Positions 16,335 through 25,370 of a stretch of DNA of 64,000 nucleotides are shown in pieces; position 1 is the stretch's first letter, and each line of letters starts with the position of its first letter. Position numbers and translations under genes: made by a program. The notes beneath the pieces were generated by a model. It was not told where the DNA came from, made no database searches, and saw only the letters and a program-made list of their open reading frames with translations. Where the stretch lies: NCBI GenBank assembly GCA_015059735.1, contig SUZX01000001.1, positions 62,001 through 126,000 on the forward strand, read 5' to 3'. Source of the DNA: Rikenellaceae bacterium. Lineage in GTDB: Bacteria > Bacteroidota > Bacteroidia > Bacteroidales > Rikenellaceae.

Positions 16335-18323
16335 TTAAAGTTCGCGGCCGCAATTGGCACAGAATCGAATACCCGATGCAGCAACCGTGCCACACTCAGG
16401 GCATACGCGGCCGACCTGTTGGGGTTGGGGTGTGGTCTGCTGATTGTTGCGTGTGGCATACTCCAAAGCGTTGTCTTGCGCATGATCGACACGAGCCTCT
16501 TGACGTTCGAGCCGTTGACGCAGTTCGGCATTTTGATCCTCTTTGTGTTGTACCAAGTGGCCGGTCATTGTAGTAGCCATCTGTTGCATTTGGCGCATCA
16601 TCTCCAACATCTGCTCTTCGTGACGTCGAGCGTCGGCAATACGAGCTTCGGCGGCTTGCTGAATCTGTTCGGCATTGCGTCCGGCGGCAAATGATTCGGC
16701 ATATGCTTTGGCACCCTCGGCATCCATGTTTTCGCGGGCTCCGATGGCCATGATTTGTTCGGCGGACATTTGCGATTGACGATCTAGAAGTTCGAGTTCG
16801 TGCTCTTGTTCCATCTTGCGATCCTCGCGTTTCATCTCTTTGAGTTTGCGCAACCGTTCGAGTTGGGCATCCATCGCGGCGTTATTTAGCTCCATTTCCG
16901 CTTCGCGATCGGCACGGAGTTGTTCGCGCTCTTTGGTGCGGCGTTCGTCGGCGTACTCGTCGGCGCGACGTTGGCGAGCGATGGCCATCTCCTGTCGGAG
17001 TTTTTCGATCTCTTCGGTGCGTAACAAGCCTGTTTTGGCGATATCATCCAGCGCAGCCTGTACCTCCTCTTCGCTGCGAGCGTCGCGGATGCGTTTCTCG
17101 CGAGAGAGTAATGTGTAGAATTTATCTAATTCGTCTTCGGTAAGTAGTTTATCTTTGTTGACCTCTTGTAATCCTTGAAACAGTTGTAGGTCGTTGCGAG
17201 CATCGGAGATGGTTTGTGTGTTGGTTTCAGTAGCCAAGCGGTTGCGGAAATCGTTGGTGCGACGCAGGTACTCCAATTCCTGCTCTGAGAGGTAAAGTTC
17301 GCGGCTCAGGCTACGGAAACGCTCCAAATCGTCGTTGGAAGTGACAACTTCGGCAATGCGTACTAGAATTAAACCGTGAAAATTGTTGGATTCGGCGGTA
17401 AGATGTGTTGTGATGGCTGCGGCAATTTCCGGAGAGAGCGTATTGCCGTCGATCTCTTGATTTTGCATTACGGCCTGTACCGCACTTTGTACGGCGGGCT
17501 GCAACTCCTCAGCAAGGCGGCGGGTGGTGGCTACTTTGCTGTCGGAAAGGTACTGCTTGGAGAAAGTTTCGAAGTCTCCGATGCGGAAAATGGCTCGGAC
17601 GCCGACCTGCATGTCGAAGAGTTTGGTGCGCACGGTCATCGGGGTAAATTCGGCCTTGTTATCGGAAGTGCCACCACCGAATACCAACGGGAACTCTTTG
17701 TCGAGTTTGAGTTGCAACGAGAAGACCTCGTTGCGTTTCATGCTTTCGATCAAGGCATCGAGCGTGTGTTGCTTTTCGGGAGCATTTTTGTCCTCTTTGA
17801 GTTGATCTTTTACACGGCGACCCAACAAGAGGTTGATCAAGAAACGGCCACTGCCGGCTAACAGACCTGCTACCCCGCCGTGACGGCTTTCAAGAACCTT
17901 TTTTAGCTCCTCGGGATCCACAAAATCGTAAACGCCGCCATGAATTTCGGCAACGAGTTTGCCGCCGGCTTTTACATAAGCAGTTGTACCGTCGTTTACA
18001 ATCAATCCCTGTGCTGAGTCGTAATGTGCAAATTCGGCTTCGTTGATATGGCAGGCCACTTCGCCACGTTGGATATTCCAGAAAATTTTTTGTTTGACGG
18101 TGGATAATTCACCACCTTCGGTCGAGGTGGTGACCGGAGAGGCTTCGGAAGTCGATTGTTTTACGGGAGCTCCGCAGGTTGTGCAAAATTTTGCTTCGGG
18201 ATTCAATGGGGCATGACAGGCCGCACAGGTGGAAGTGGGCTGTTGTGCTTGAACAGGAGTTCCGCAGGTTGTGCAAAATTTTGCACCCTCCAACAGATCG
18301 GAATTACAATTAGGACATTTCAT
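16335..18323 (-). CDS. SPFH/band-7 protein with three zinc ribbons
   Basis: 662 residues, cytosolic. Two N-terminal zinc ribbons (Cys3/6/17/20 and Cys33/36/47/50), a band-7/SPFH domain (about 80-340) of the COG4260 'stomatin/prohibitin-like with zinc ribbon' type (IFWNIQRGEVACHINEAEFA at the entry; FPLVFGG and FDMQVGVRAIFRIGD inside), a long charged coiled coil (about 345-625), and a third zinc ribbon at the very end (Cys641/644/655/658). SPFH proteins build ring-like membrane scaffolds; the Bacillus relative YdjI works in a membrane-stress module. The extra 280-residue coiled coil and C-terminal ribbon are unusual. It lies 12 bases after the clan CD peptidase-like gene, so the two are surely co-transcribed. 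Confidence 0.85.
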   Translation of the reverse strand: MKCPNCNSDLLEGAKFCTTCGTPVQAQQPTSTCAACHAPLNPEAKFCTTCGAPVKQSTSEASPVTTSTEGGELSTVKQKIFWNIQRGEVACHINEAEFAHYDSAQGLIVNDGTTAYVKAGGKLVAEIHGGVYDFVDPEELKKVLESRHGGVAGLLAGSGRFLINLLLGRRVKDQLKEDKNAPEKQHTLDALIESMKRNEVFSLQLKLDKEFPLVFGGGTSDNKAEFTPMTVRTKLFDMQVGVRAIFRIGDFETFSKQYLSDSKVATTRRLAEELQPAVQSAVQAVMQNQEIDGNTLSPEIAAAITTHLTAESNNFHGLILVRIAEVVTSNDDLERFRSLSRELYLSEQELEYLRRTNDFRNRLATETNTQTISDARNDLQLFQGLQEVNKDKLLTEDELDKFYTLLSREKRIRDARSEEEVQAALDDIAKTGLLRTEEIEKLRQEMAIARQRRADEYADERRTKEREQLRADREAEMELNNAAMDAQLERLRKLKEMKREDRKMEQEHELELLDRQSQMSAEQIMAIGARENMDAEGAKAYAESFAAGRNAEQIQQAAEARIADARRHEEQMLEMMRQMQQMATTMTGHLVQHKEDQNAELRQRLERQEARVDHAQDNALEYATRNNQQTTPQPQQVGRVCPECGTVAASGIRFCANCGREL

Positions 18324-18335
18324 GGGTCTGTTGTT

Positions 18336-20144
18336 TTATTTGGTTGATACAATTGTCTTTATCTTACCATCGACATCGGTGATGGCGGTATGCAGTCGAT
18401 CGAATGTGGAATGGTTTTCTAGATAGTCGAACGAGTAGAATGATTTGCCGTCGGGATAGTGGTTGCTGAAAATGTGGCGTAATTGGCGAGGCTCGACACC
18501 TAAACGAGCGTATAATTCGCGGTCAACGGTCTCGCGGATTTGTTGCAGATTGCGATTAACCGCGCAGCGTACTTGGTCGAGAATGGATTGCTGCCCGGCG
18601 GAAGAGTCTGCCGTATAAATACATTTGCGTTCGGAGATGGTTTGCACGCCTTTGCGAGCCATGATGTTGCGGGAAGCTGGTTCTATGCGGCTTTGCAAGG
18701 GACGTTGGGCGCGTAGTGTAGGATCGCCGAAGAGGTTGAACTCCACTATCGAAACCAGCTGCTGATCGTATAATCGGCCTTTGTCGTATTCAAAGAAACT
18801 TTTACGAGCCAAATAGAGCGATTCGCCGGCGGTGTTGCCGTTGAGCAACTCGGCGATATAGATGTTGGACAGTCGGTCGGAGTTATCAATCGGATAACGA
18901 TTGTTGCAGAAGGCACTGCGTGATGAGCCCAAATAAAGAAGTGTTTGGGTTCCTATGGCAGAGAGCAACATCGATTGATTGCGGTAATATTGCATATATT
19001 TGGCTCCGTAGCAGGCCTCGGTAACCAATATGTTCGGGACCTCCATTGTGGCAAGTTGACGCGGATCGATCGCTCCGAAGCCTTGTCCTTTGAAGTCGGC
19101 AACAAAACCGCCCGTAGTGGGGGCATCGCTGCCATGCAGGTTGAAGTAGTAGAAGTTGGCTTTTCGATCGAAAAAGCGATCTATATCCTGGTCGGTGATC
19201 GGGAGCGAATAGAACAAGCCACCTTGTGCCAACGAGAATCGATAGTCGCCCATAGTGGCATAGCTCTCTTCGTGAAGCGTTGCGTTGGTGTGGAGTCGGG
19301 CTTGGCGCAACGGGGCAACGACAACCTGTGAATCGTCGCCCCAAGGCAGGTTGGTTTGACCATACCAATTGGTCAACGAGATACCACTGAATGCTTGTGC
19401 CGCCCGTCGTAGATAGCCGGTAAGATCGTCTAATGAAGCGTCGAGGGCAAAAGGCAAGCGGCCGACATGGAAATATTGTTCGTACTCGAAGAGTTTTCCG
19501 GACAACAGCATTGGATGGGTGCGTTCTCCCAAAAGGTAGGCATAAGGGATATCGGTATCGATGTCTTTATCACCTATCGAGGGATTGTCGGCCATATAGT
19601 GGCGCACAACGGGCATGGGAATAATATCCTCTCCGCCGATAATGAACAGATAAGCGGTCTCTTCGCGTGTTGTGTGGCGACCATAGCGGTAGCAGTCGGC
19701 CAGCAATGCTCCGTGTTCGATCCACGAATCGGTTGGTGATAGAGAGATCCGACGTCCGCGAGCTTCGGGATTGAGCATCGGATAGTTTGCGGCGTCAAGC
19801 ACCCGATAGCGGATATTGCGGGCAAGAGATGCTTCGGCGTAGGCGTGCAGTAGCGCACTTACAGTATCTGTGTCGGTGTGAAGTTTTCGAGCCAATGCCG
19901 GAAGGTTGGTGAGGATGATACCTTCGGTCATCGGAGTTTCGTTGCGGAATGTTGCGGACGAAAGGCTGCTACTCGATGATGCGGGAGCGGCATGCGGTGA
20001 TGTAGAGGTGGTCCCCGAGGATACTGTTTCGGGGGTTGCCGACGGGGCAACGGCGCGGGCAACCTCTACGGGGAGTTTTGTGCCGCAGTTGCCACAAAAC
20101 AGATGGCCGTCCTGACATTTATTTCCGCAGTTGGGGCAGAACAT
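18336..20144 (-). CDS. Zinc-ribbon protein with gingipain/caspase-like (clan CD) peptidase domain
   Basis: 602 residues, no signal peptide. An N-terminal zinc ribbon (Cys3/6/17/20) and a Ser/Thr/Ala-rich linker (about 30-70) precede a domain with the clan CD signature: a hydrophobic strand ending in His337-Gly338 (FYYFNLHGSD) and a second ending in Glu-Ala-Cys378 (NILVTEACYG). It closes with NLFGDPTLR (about 470-478), a segment typical of C25 (gingipain-type) peptidases. Gingipains are secreted; this protein appears cytosolic, which suggests an intracellular protease in a signalling or stress complex. It is directly upstream of the SPFH gene. Activity and specificity are not known; the dyad is seen, the family call is from motif recognition. 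Confidence 0.78.
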   Translation of the reverse strand: MFCPNCGNKCQDGHLFCGNCGTKLPVEVARAVAPSATPETVSSGTTSTSPHAAPASSSSSLSSATFRNETPMTEGIILTNLPALARKLHTDTDTVSALLHAYAEASLARNIRYRVLDAANYPMLNPEARGRRISLSPTDSWIEHGALLADCYRYGRHTTREETAYLFIIGGEDIIPMPVVRHYMADNPSIGDKDIDTDIPYAYLLGERTHPMLLSGKLFEYEQYFHVGRLPFALDASLDDLTGYLRRAAQAFSGISLTNWYGQTNLPWGDDSQVVVAPLRQARLHTNATLHEESYATMGDYRFSLAQGGLFYSLPITDQDIDRFFDRKANFYYFNLHGSDAPTTGGFVADFKGQGFGAIDPRQLATMEVPNILVTEACYGAKYMQYYRNQSMLLSAIGTQTLLYLGSSRSAFCNNRYPIDNSDRLSNIYIAELLNGNTAGESLYLARKSFFEYDKGRLYDQQLVSIVEFNLFGDPTLRAQRPLQSRIEPASRNIMARKGVQTISERKCIYTADSSAGQQSILDQVRCAVNRNLQQIRETVDRELYARLGVEPRQLRHIFSNHYPDGKSFYSFDYLENHSTFDRLHTAITDVDGKIKTIVSTK

Positions 20145-20160
20145 GGTGAGTGGTGTTTGG

Positions 20161-21672
20161 TTAATTTATTCGGATAATTCGCGCCGAAACTTTTTTATAT
20201 TCGGGCATGGCTTCACCTACATCGGCACCCATGTAGGTGGGATCGCACACGACATATTTTCGGCCTCCGACCTGTACATAGTCGCCACTGACTTGTTCGG
20301 TGAAACATACGGCTGTCGCAATATGTTCTGGATAGTAGAGCAACACAACGGGGAGTTGAAGTAACTCTTCAATAAGTCGTGCGTAAAGTATTGATCTGTC
20401 TTCACAATCGCTATGCGGATACCCAAACATCTCTTCGGCAAAAAGAGTGCGTTCGATACCGAATTGTTGTTGGTCGGTTTTGTAGGAATAGGCACGATGG
20501 AGGTAGTGCAGTAAGATGTCGGCGGCTTCGCGTTGGCTTTTGCCGGCAATGGCTTGGCGTAACGAGGGTAAAAGTTGTGAGGATGTCGCCGAAGAGAGTT
20601 TAGCTCCGGCATAGATTTCCCAATCGCATGCGGGATAATTGTTCAAGAAACCGAGCAGATTGAGATCGGGAGTAACCGTTGTTGTGATATTGGCGGTTTT
20701 GTCTTTTCGGGTGGTAGCCGTGCCTGCTTTTCGGGTGAGCAGTGGAAGGTCGGTCATCTTCAACGACAAACTTTTTTCACCGGAAATACTGAAATTACAG
20801 ATGTTATACGAGGAGGCATATTTTCCTTTATCAAGCAGATAGAAGGTGGTTCCGTCGATTTCGAAATAGGGCTGTGCATATATTTTGTCGCTGAGTGCCA
20901 ACAACAGAAAGAGGCGGTTATCGCCACGAGCCAAACGCATTTTGTAACCACCCTCGGCCATTAGAAACGATTGCAGCAGGATTGATTCGTTGGTGTTGTT
21001 GCCATAGTATGCATTGGCCACAGTGCGCACCAGATCGTAATAACCCCAATCGTTGAGCCGCAGTTGTTTCTTTAACTCCAAACATTCGCGAGCGGCTTGG
21101 TCGTAACTGCCTCCTGCAATTTTATCCCAAGCATCGGCTACGGCATTTTCCTGCAAAGAACTAAGTCTCAGTTTTTGTGTATTTTTGAGTGTTACAGAAC
21201 TTGCTGTACCATAGAAAGTGAATTGCAAGGGGCGTGACAAGTCGGTTTTGGGTTGCGGGGCGGGTGTTGCCGGCTTTTGAGGGGTGGAAGGTGTTGCAGG
21301 GCGGATAGGTGTGGTGGGAGTAGCAGGTTTCGGGGTTGGACCAGCCGGTGTTGCGGGAGCGGTAGGACGCAAATCGACCACCTGATCGATCGGAATCTGC
21401 ACAGGAGTCGGTACTGTCGGAGCATCGGGCTGCTTAACAATGGGGGCTGTCGGCTCTTTACGCTCGGGCATGGGGAGCGGAGCATGGGTGCGGAATGCTT
21501 CCCAACGTTTACGCATGAATTCGGAACATGCCTTGCGATAGTTGGCACTAAATTCCGTATAGGCCTTACGACGACGAGCCTGATATTCGAGCAGGGCTTG
21601 TTGTCGTGTTTTTTGAGCCATCAAAGGCAATGCCATCAGCAGGGTCAGCAACAGCAGTATCGATCGTTTCAT
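20161..21672 (-). CDS. Secreted transglutaminase-like protein
   Basis: 503 residues from the ATG at 21672, giving signal peptide MKRSILLLLTLLMALPLMAQ; the frame extends 20 codons further but into a non-signal sequence. A basic helical part (20-60) is followed by a long Pro/Thr/Ala linker (about 65-150), a central domain (150-380) and a papain/transglutaminase-like C-terminus with a candidate triad Cys423 (SDCEDRS), His450 (EHIA) and Asp477 (CDPTY). Such domains hydrolyse or crosslink peptides; many in Bacteroidota lie in envelope proteins. It is 16 bases upstream of the clan CD gene, linking a periplasmic cysteine-triad protein to the cytosolic complex. Confidence 0.75.
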   Translation of the reverse strand: MKRSILLLLTLLMALPLMAQKTRQQALLEYQARRRKAYTEFSANYRKACSEFMRKRWEAFRTHAPLPMPERKEPTAPIVKQPDAPTVPTPVQIPIDQVVDLRPTAPATPAGPTPKPATPTTPIRPATPSTPQKPATPAPQPKTDLSRPLQFTFYGTASSVTLKNTQKLRLSSLQENAVADAWDKIAGGSYDQAARECLELKKQLRLNDWGYYDLVRTVANAYYGNNTNESILLQSFLMAEGGYKMRLARGDNRLFLLLALSDKIYAQPYFEIDGTTFYLLDKGKYASSYNICNFSISGEKSLSLKMTDLPLLTRKAGTATTRKDKTANITTTVTPDLNLLGFLNNYPACDWEIYAGAKLSSATSSQLLPSLRQAIAGKSQREAADILLHYLHRAYSYKTDQQQFGIERTLFAEEMFGYPHSDCEDRSILYARLIEELLQLPVVLLYYPEHIATAVCFTEQVSGDYVQVGGRKYVVCDPTYMGADVGEAMPEYKKVSARIIRIN

Positions 21673-21759
21673 GAGGATGGTTATGTGCAAAAGATGGCGA
21701 TCTACCCTCGTGTGGACAAGGAAGAGCGCCATCGAAATAGAATGTATTAAAAGTCGGTT

Positions 21760-22329
21760 TTATTTCTGCGAGAAGGCTTTCATCTGCTCCTCGAAGATCT
21801 TTTTGAACTGCTCACGGTCGAACTCCAAATTGAGTTTGGCATCTTTGGCGATGGCTTGCTCGGCTGCAGCTTCGATGGCGGCTTTGGACATTTGCAGGCA
21901 GACATAGTAGCGGTAGTTGCCGTTGGTCTCGCGGAAGATTTTCTCTTCGACGATCTGCACGTCGTTCAAGCGCTGATTAACTACTGCGTAGGTCAACTCC
22001 TGATACTGTGTTTTGGCCTCGTTGGTCATACCGGTATTTTGGTTCTTCGCGTAGTTCTCGATAACTGTTTTCAGGTCGTTTTGGATATTAGAGGCCAACT
22101 CCTGACGGCAGTTTTGCATAGCGATCTTTTGAGCCATGCTACGCTCGGGGCTTACACCATTTTGTACGGCACGGTAATATTCGGCATTGCTACGATATTG
22201 CGGGCCGCTGAGCGGAATAACCTCCTCGACCATTCCCGAAGGAGCGGCTGCTGCGGGTTTCGAGGAACTGCACGACGACATGCCGGCTACGACGAGGAGC
22301 GAAAGAGCTCCGAAAAACATTTTTTTCAT
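21760..22329 (-). CDS. Lipoprotein, LPP20-like
   Basis: 189 residues with a lipoprotein signal (GMSSC, Cys20) followed by Ser/Ala/Pro-rich linker. The body (about 55-175) has the pattern of LPP20-type domains: a helix with many Gln/Asn (MAQKIAMQNCRQELASNIQ), a long ENYAKNQNT helix, then strands VQIVEEKIFRETNGNYRYYVCLQM, ending in a charged helix. LPP20 domains occur in outer-membrane lipoproteins of several bacteria, with no known enzyme activity. Probably the outer-membrane member of the array. Confidence 0.7.
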   Translation of the reverse strand: MKKMFFGALSLLVVAGMSSCSSSKPAAAAPSGMVEEVIPLSGPQYRSNAEYYRAVQNGVSPERSMAQKIAMQNCRQELASNIQNDLKTVIENYAKNQNTGMTNEAKTQYQELTYAVVNQRLNDVQIVEEKIFRETNGNYRYYVCLQMSKAAIEAAAEQAIAKDAKLNLEFDREQFKKIFEEQMKAFSQK

Positions 22330-22377
22330 AGTTGTAATAATTTTGATTGTTAGTTATTTGCTGTTGTTTGATTAAAG

Positions 22378-23352
22378 CTATTGTTTAGGCTTGGCAGATG
22401 CTTGTGCCGGATCGAAATGAAGTGTACGCGACACACGGGCTCCACCAAATGGGTAGAGGATTTCGAGGGTATTGATATCGCTCTTCGATGCGTATTGGGC
22501 ATTATAAGTCAATAGATAACGATCGCCGTCGTAGGCTTTGACCTGCATTTCGATAGCCGACTCGCATTTGAGACGGGGTGTTACCGATGTAGTCATGCGG
22601 CGACCGTTCAGCCGCAACGAGTAGATGCAACGTCCTAATGTCTCCTCTTCGGGCTCGATGCTGATGCGGCTATATTGAGCCAAATAGTTGCGTCTTAAAG
22701 TTTCGACCTCTTGCCGACGTGTGGCGTCGAAAAAGTATTGATACAGACCATCCAACTCGTTGATTGCTTGCGTGATGCGGTCGATGTCGGTAAAGGTGTC
22801 CAACTCGGCTTTTAGTTGTTTCATTTGTGCAACTTTGGCGTTGTCAATGGCCAAAAATGCCTCTACAAGTTGCCGGCGAGTTTGCTCTGTGAAGGGATAG
22901 CGTACGGAATATTCGTAGCGGTAACGTTTGGTCTTCTTGTCGTAGATCTTTTCCCAATAGGTCTCTTCGGCATTGGAGAGCGAAAGGTTGTTCAGATAGG
23001 GCAATTGGGCTGCTTCGGTCATGAGTACCGACGAATAGTCGTTCATCACCGTATGCAACGCATTTTGCGAGATCTGGCGCGAGGTCATCGTTTCGGTCGA
23101 TGAAATATTTACGGCAACGGCATTGATTACATGTTGACGGATCGAATTCATACAACGATCCGAAGCGGCGGCAAGTGTCTCCCCCACCTCTGTTACGGCA
23201 AATGAGGATTGATCTGAGCGGCCAATCCATGTGGGTTTGCGTTTGGCACTCGACTCCACGACCTTCTCTTTTTGTGCAAAAGCGGTTGTCGATACCGCGA
23301 CAAACATAAGAGGTAGGAGTATCCGCAACCAATCTTTCAGCGAGGTTTTCAT
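22378..23352 (-). CDS. Secreted LPP20-like protein
   Basis: 324 residues with a signal peptide ending TTAFAQ (about 26). KRKPTWIGRSDQSSFAVTE (about 38-56) followed by a long helical stretch with AAASDRCMNSIRQHVINAVAV repeats the LPP20-like start 'KPxWI' and helix. It continues with SVRYPFTEQTRRQLVEAF and a second beta-rich half (about 230-310). Not lipidated. Only 4 bases separate it from the zinc-ribbon gene upstream, so translation is probably coupled. Function unknown. Confidence 0.7.
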   Translation of the reverse strand: MKTSLKDWLRILLPLMFVAVSTTAFAQKEKVVESSAKRKPTWIGRSDQSSFAVTEVGETLAAASDRCMNSIRQHVINAVAVNISSTETMTSRQISQNALHTVMNDYSSVLMTEAAQLPYLNNLSLSNAEETYWEKIYDKKTKRYRYEYSVRYPFTEQTRRQLVEAFLAIDNAKVAQMKQLKAELDTFTDIDRITQAINELDGLYQYFFDATRRQEVETLRRNYLAQYSRISIEPEEETLGRCIYSLRLNGRRMTTSVTPRLKCESAIEMQVKAYDGDRYLLTYNAQYASKSDINTLEILYPFGGARVSRTLHFDPAQASAKPKQ

Positions 23353-23356
23353 GGTA

Positions 23357-24355
23357 TTAACGTTTCAAGGTTTGTATTTTGCGCGTGTCGCTGTCGTAGC
23401 GAAGTTTTACCTTGTCGGCAAAAGCATTCAGCGCATTGTAGTCCTGCTGTTTGCGGTAGTTGTTAGCGATCAGCAGGGCGCAATCGATATCACCGACTTT
23501 GCCTTGACAATGAGCGAAGAAAAATTCTTCGGCGAAGGTTGTTTCGTTGGCATTGAGCATGGCTTGTACGACTGCCAACCGCTCATTATTGCCGCTATGG
23601 ACATCGTTGGTGGCAGTGGTGAGATAGCTGTCACGCAACTTTATCCATTCGGGTTGGGCGGCATATTCGGCTTCGGCTTTGCGAGCGGCATGGTTGCGGA
23701 TGGCGAGAGCTCCGGCTCCGATGCAGGCCAAGATCAATAGCACAAGGGCTATGATTCGGATCTTTTTGGCATTGGAGGCGTGTTTTTCAGCTTGAATGGC
23801 AAAAGCTTGATCGATGCGTTGTTGCATGGCGTCGAGTTGTTCGATTACCGTAGGATTGTTGGCAAAACGACTGCGCATGGAGGAGGCATCTTCGGTAAAG
23901 ATACGAGTAGCGGCATGGATCATCTTCTCTCCGTTGCCGAGGGATTCGCAATGACGCATGTGGGCAATCAGTGCCGTGATGCAGGGAATTGCAGCCAAAA
24001 CAGCTAAGATATAGAAGAACGGAGCACCGGCTGCGAATCCTGCAATGAGGCCGAACAAGCTGATACTTCCATAGATCTGTGCTTTGATTGGTTTTTGTGC
24101 CAATGTTTCGGCTAGCGTCGGCAGTGCGGCGGTATCCAATACGCGCAATCCCTCCTCTAATCCCGAGAGAAGCAACGACGCATCGTATTCGTCCGAGTTA
24201 CTCGCAGCAGTCGTTATATCGGCATTTCCCGAAGAGGTATTGCGGGCTGATCCTGAGATTCCGGCAATTGCAGCTTGGAGATAGTCGGCACCGCAAACCG
24301 GACAGGTGGTGCGACTATCCTCCATCTCAACACCGCATTGAGGACATGTTTTCAT
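23357..24355 (-). CDS. Zinc-ribbon membrane protein
   Basis: 332 residues, no signal peptide. An N-terminal zinc ribbon (Cys4/7/18/21), a Ser/Thr-rich linker, then two hydrophobic helices (about 95-130: YGSISLFGLIAGFAAGAPFF and ILAVLAAIPCITALIA), a soluble helical loop, a third membrane helix (about 208-225: IIALVLLILACIGAGALAI) and a helical C-terminal domain (235-332). The ribbon should face the cytosol. It resembles the zinc-ribbon/TM layout of Bacillus YdjG-type proteins, but without clear homology visible by eye. Probable membrane anchor of the complex. Confidence 0.7.
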   Translation of the reverse strand: MKTCPQCGVEMEDSRTTCPVCGADYLQAAIAGISGSARNTSSGNADITTAASNSDEYDASLLLSGLEEGLRVLDTAALPTLAETLAQKPIKAQIYGSISLFGLIAGFAAGAPFFYILAVLAAIPCITALIAHMRHCESLGNGEKMIHAATRIFTEDASSMRSRFANNPTVIEQLDAMQQRIDQAFAIQAEKHASNAKKIRIIALVLLILACIGAGALAIRNHAARKAEAEYAAQPEWIKLRDSYLTTATNDVHSGNNERLAVVQAMLNANETTFAEEFFFAHCQGKVGDIDCALLIANNYRKQQDYNALNAFADKVKLRYDSDTRKIQTLKR

Positions 24356-24387
24356 CGTTTTTCGACTGTTTGGGTGAAATACTTAGA

Positions 24388-25359
24388 TTACAATCCGAAA
24401 AGCACCTCGCCCAACGATTTGCCTTTCTTTTTGCATTTATCGGCTTTTTCGGCTTTAAGTGTGTCGCCACGCAACTCGGCCTCGGCAGCGGCTTTCTCAC
24501 GTTGTTGGGCCGCATCGAGTTTCCGCAACTCGGCTTCGCGAGCCGCAGCCTCAGCGGCGGCAGCTTGTGCGTCGAGACGATTGAGGAACTGAACGACTTT
24601 GTTGTAGTTGGGGCTGAGCGGGTTGCACGAACGGCAGAGATTCAACGCTCCGTCGATGTTACCTTGACGAACCATGATATCGGCTTCGGCAAGGGCTTTG
24701 GTTATTTCGTCGGAGAGCAGTTTGTTATAAACCTCGACCTTCAATTCGCAGGCTTTGGGATATTCGGCGACCGTTTCAGGAACCATAGCCAATGCCACCA
24801 ACGCATCGGAATAGGCTTTTTGTGCGATATAGGTGTTGACCTTATTCATGATGCGAGGCATTTGGCGCGTGTAGTAGTCGGTGATGCTCTTTTGTACATC
24901 CTGAATCATCTTAGCGAATCGTACATCGTTGACATTTACCTTGTTGATCAGTGTGCGCCAAACTACATTGCCGCGTCCGTTGGCCTGCAACGCGATGGTT
25001 TGACTTGCAAACACCGTATTGTCGATGGTGTTTTTTACCGAGAGCGTAAAGTCGGCACGCACCACCTGTATCGTTGCCATACCTGTATCTACGGTACCTT
25101 CATCGGTAACAGAGAAGGTCGGAACCACCGCAAAGAATCCTTCGGCGTCGGCCATGCCATTACGTGTGATGATTTTGCTGATTTTGTTTTTTAATGCCAC
25201 CGCGTTGGCCTCACCGATTTGTACGGTGGTAGCCTCGTCCACATAAGAGGCGAGGTCGATAACGCCACCTTGCGGTTGTGTGGAAGTTTGTGCGGTGACC
25301 GGCATCGACACCAACAATGTGCCGAGAAGGGCAAAGAGAGAGTTGCGTATCGGTTTCAT
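24388..25359 (-). CDS. Secreted protein with charged coiled-coil tail
   Basis: 323 residues, signal peptide to about 24 (MPVTAQ). Residues 35-140 form a strand-rich domain beginning with the helix ANAVALKNKISKIITRNG, with FFAVVPTFSVTDEG and MATIQVVRADFTLSVK strands; this recalls the LPP20/CsgG-like periplasmic folds. A helical part (145-265) with TPR-like repeats follows, then an Ala/Glu/Lys coiled coil ending KCKKKGKSLGEVLFGL. It is 11 bases downstream of the DUF6175 gene. Not recognised as a named family; periplasmic by its signal. Confidence 0.65.
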   Translation of the reverse strand: MKPIRNSLFALLGTLLVSMPVTAQTSTQPQGGVIDLASYVDEATTVQIGEANAVALKNKISKIITRNGMADAEGFFAVVPTFSVTDEGTVDTGMATIQVVRADFTLSVKNTIDNTVFASQTIALQANGRGNVVWRTLINKVNVNDVRFAKMIQDVQKSITDYYTRQMPRIMNKVNTYIAQKAYSDALVALAMVPETVAEYPKACELKVEVYNKLLSDEITKALAEADIMVRQGNIDGALNLCRSCNPLSPNYNKVVQFLNRLDAQAAAAEAAAREAELRKLDAAQQREKAAAEAELRGDTLKAEKADKCKKKGKSLGEVLFGL

Positions 25360-25370
25360 AACATGGGGTA

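Noticed and set aside
24088..25194. Open 368-codon frame on the plus strand
   Set aside because: Antisense to the zinc-ribbon and coiled-coil genes, whose signal peptide and zinc motifs are clear; no domain in the antisense product.
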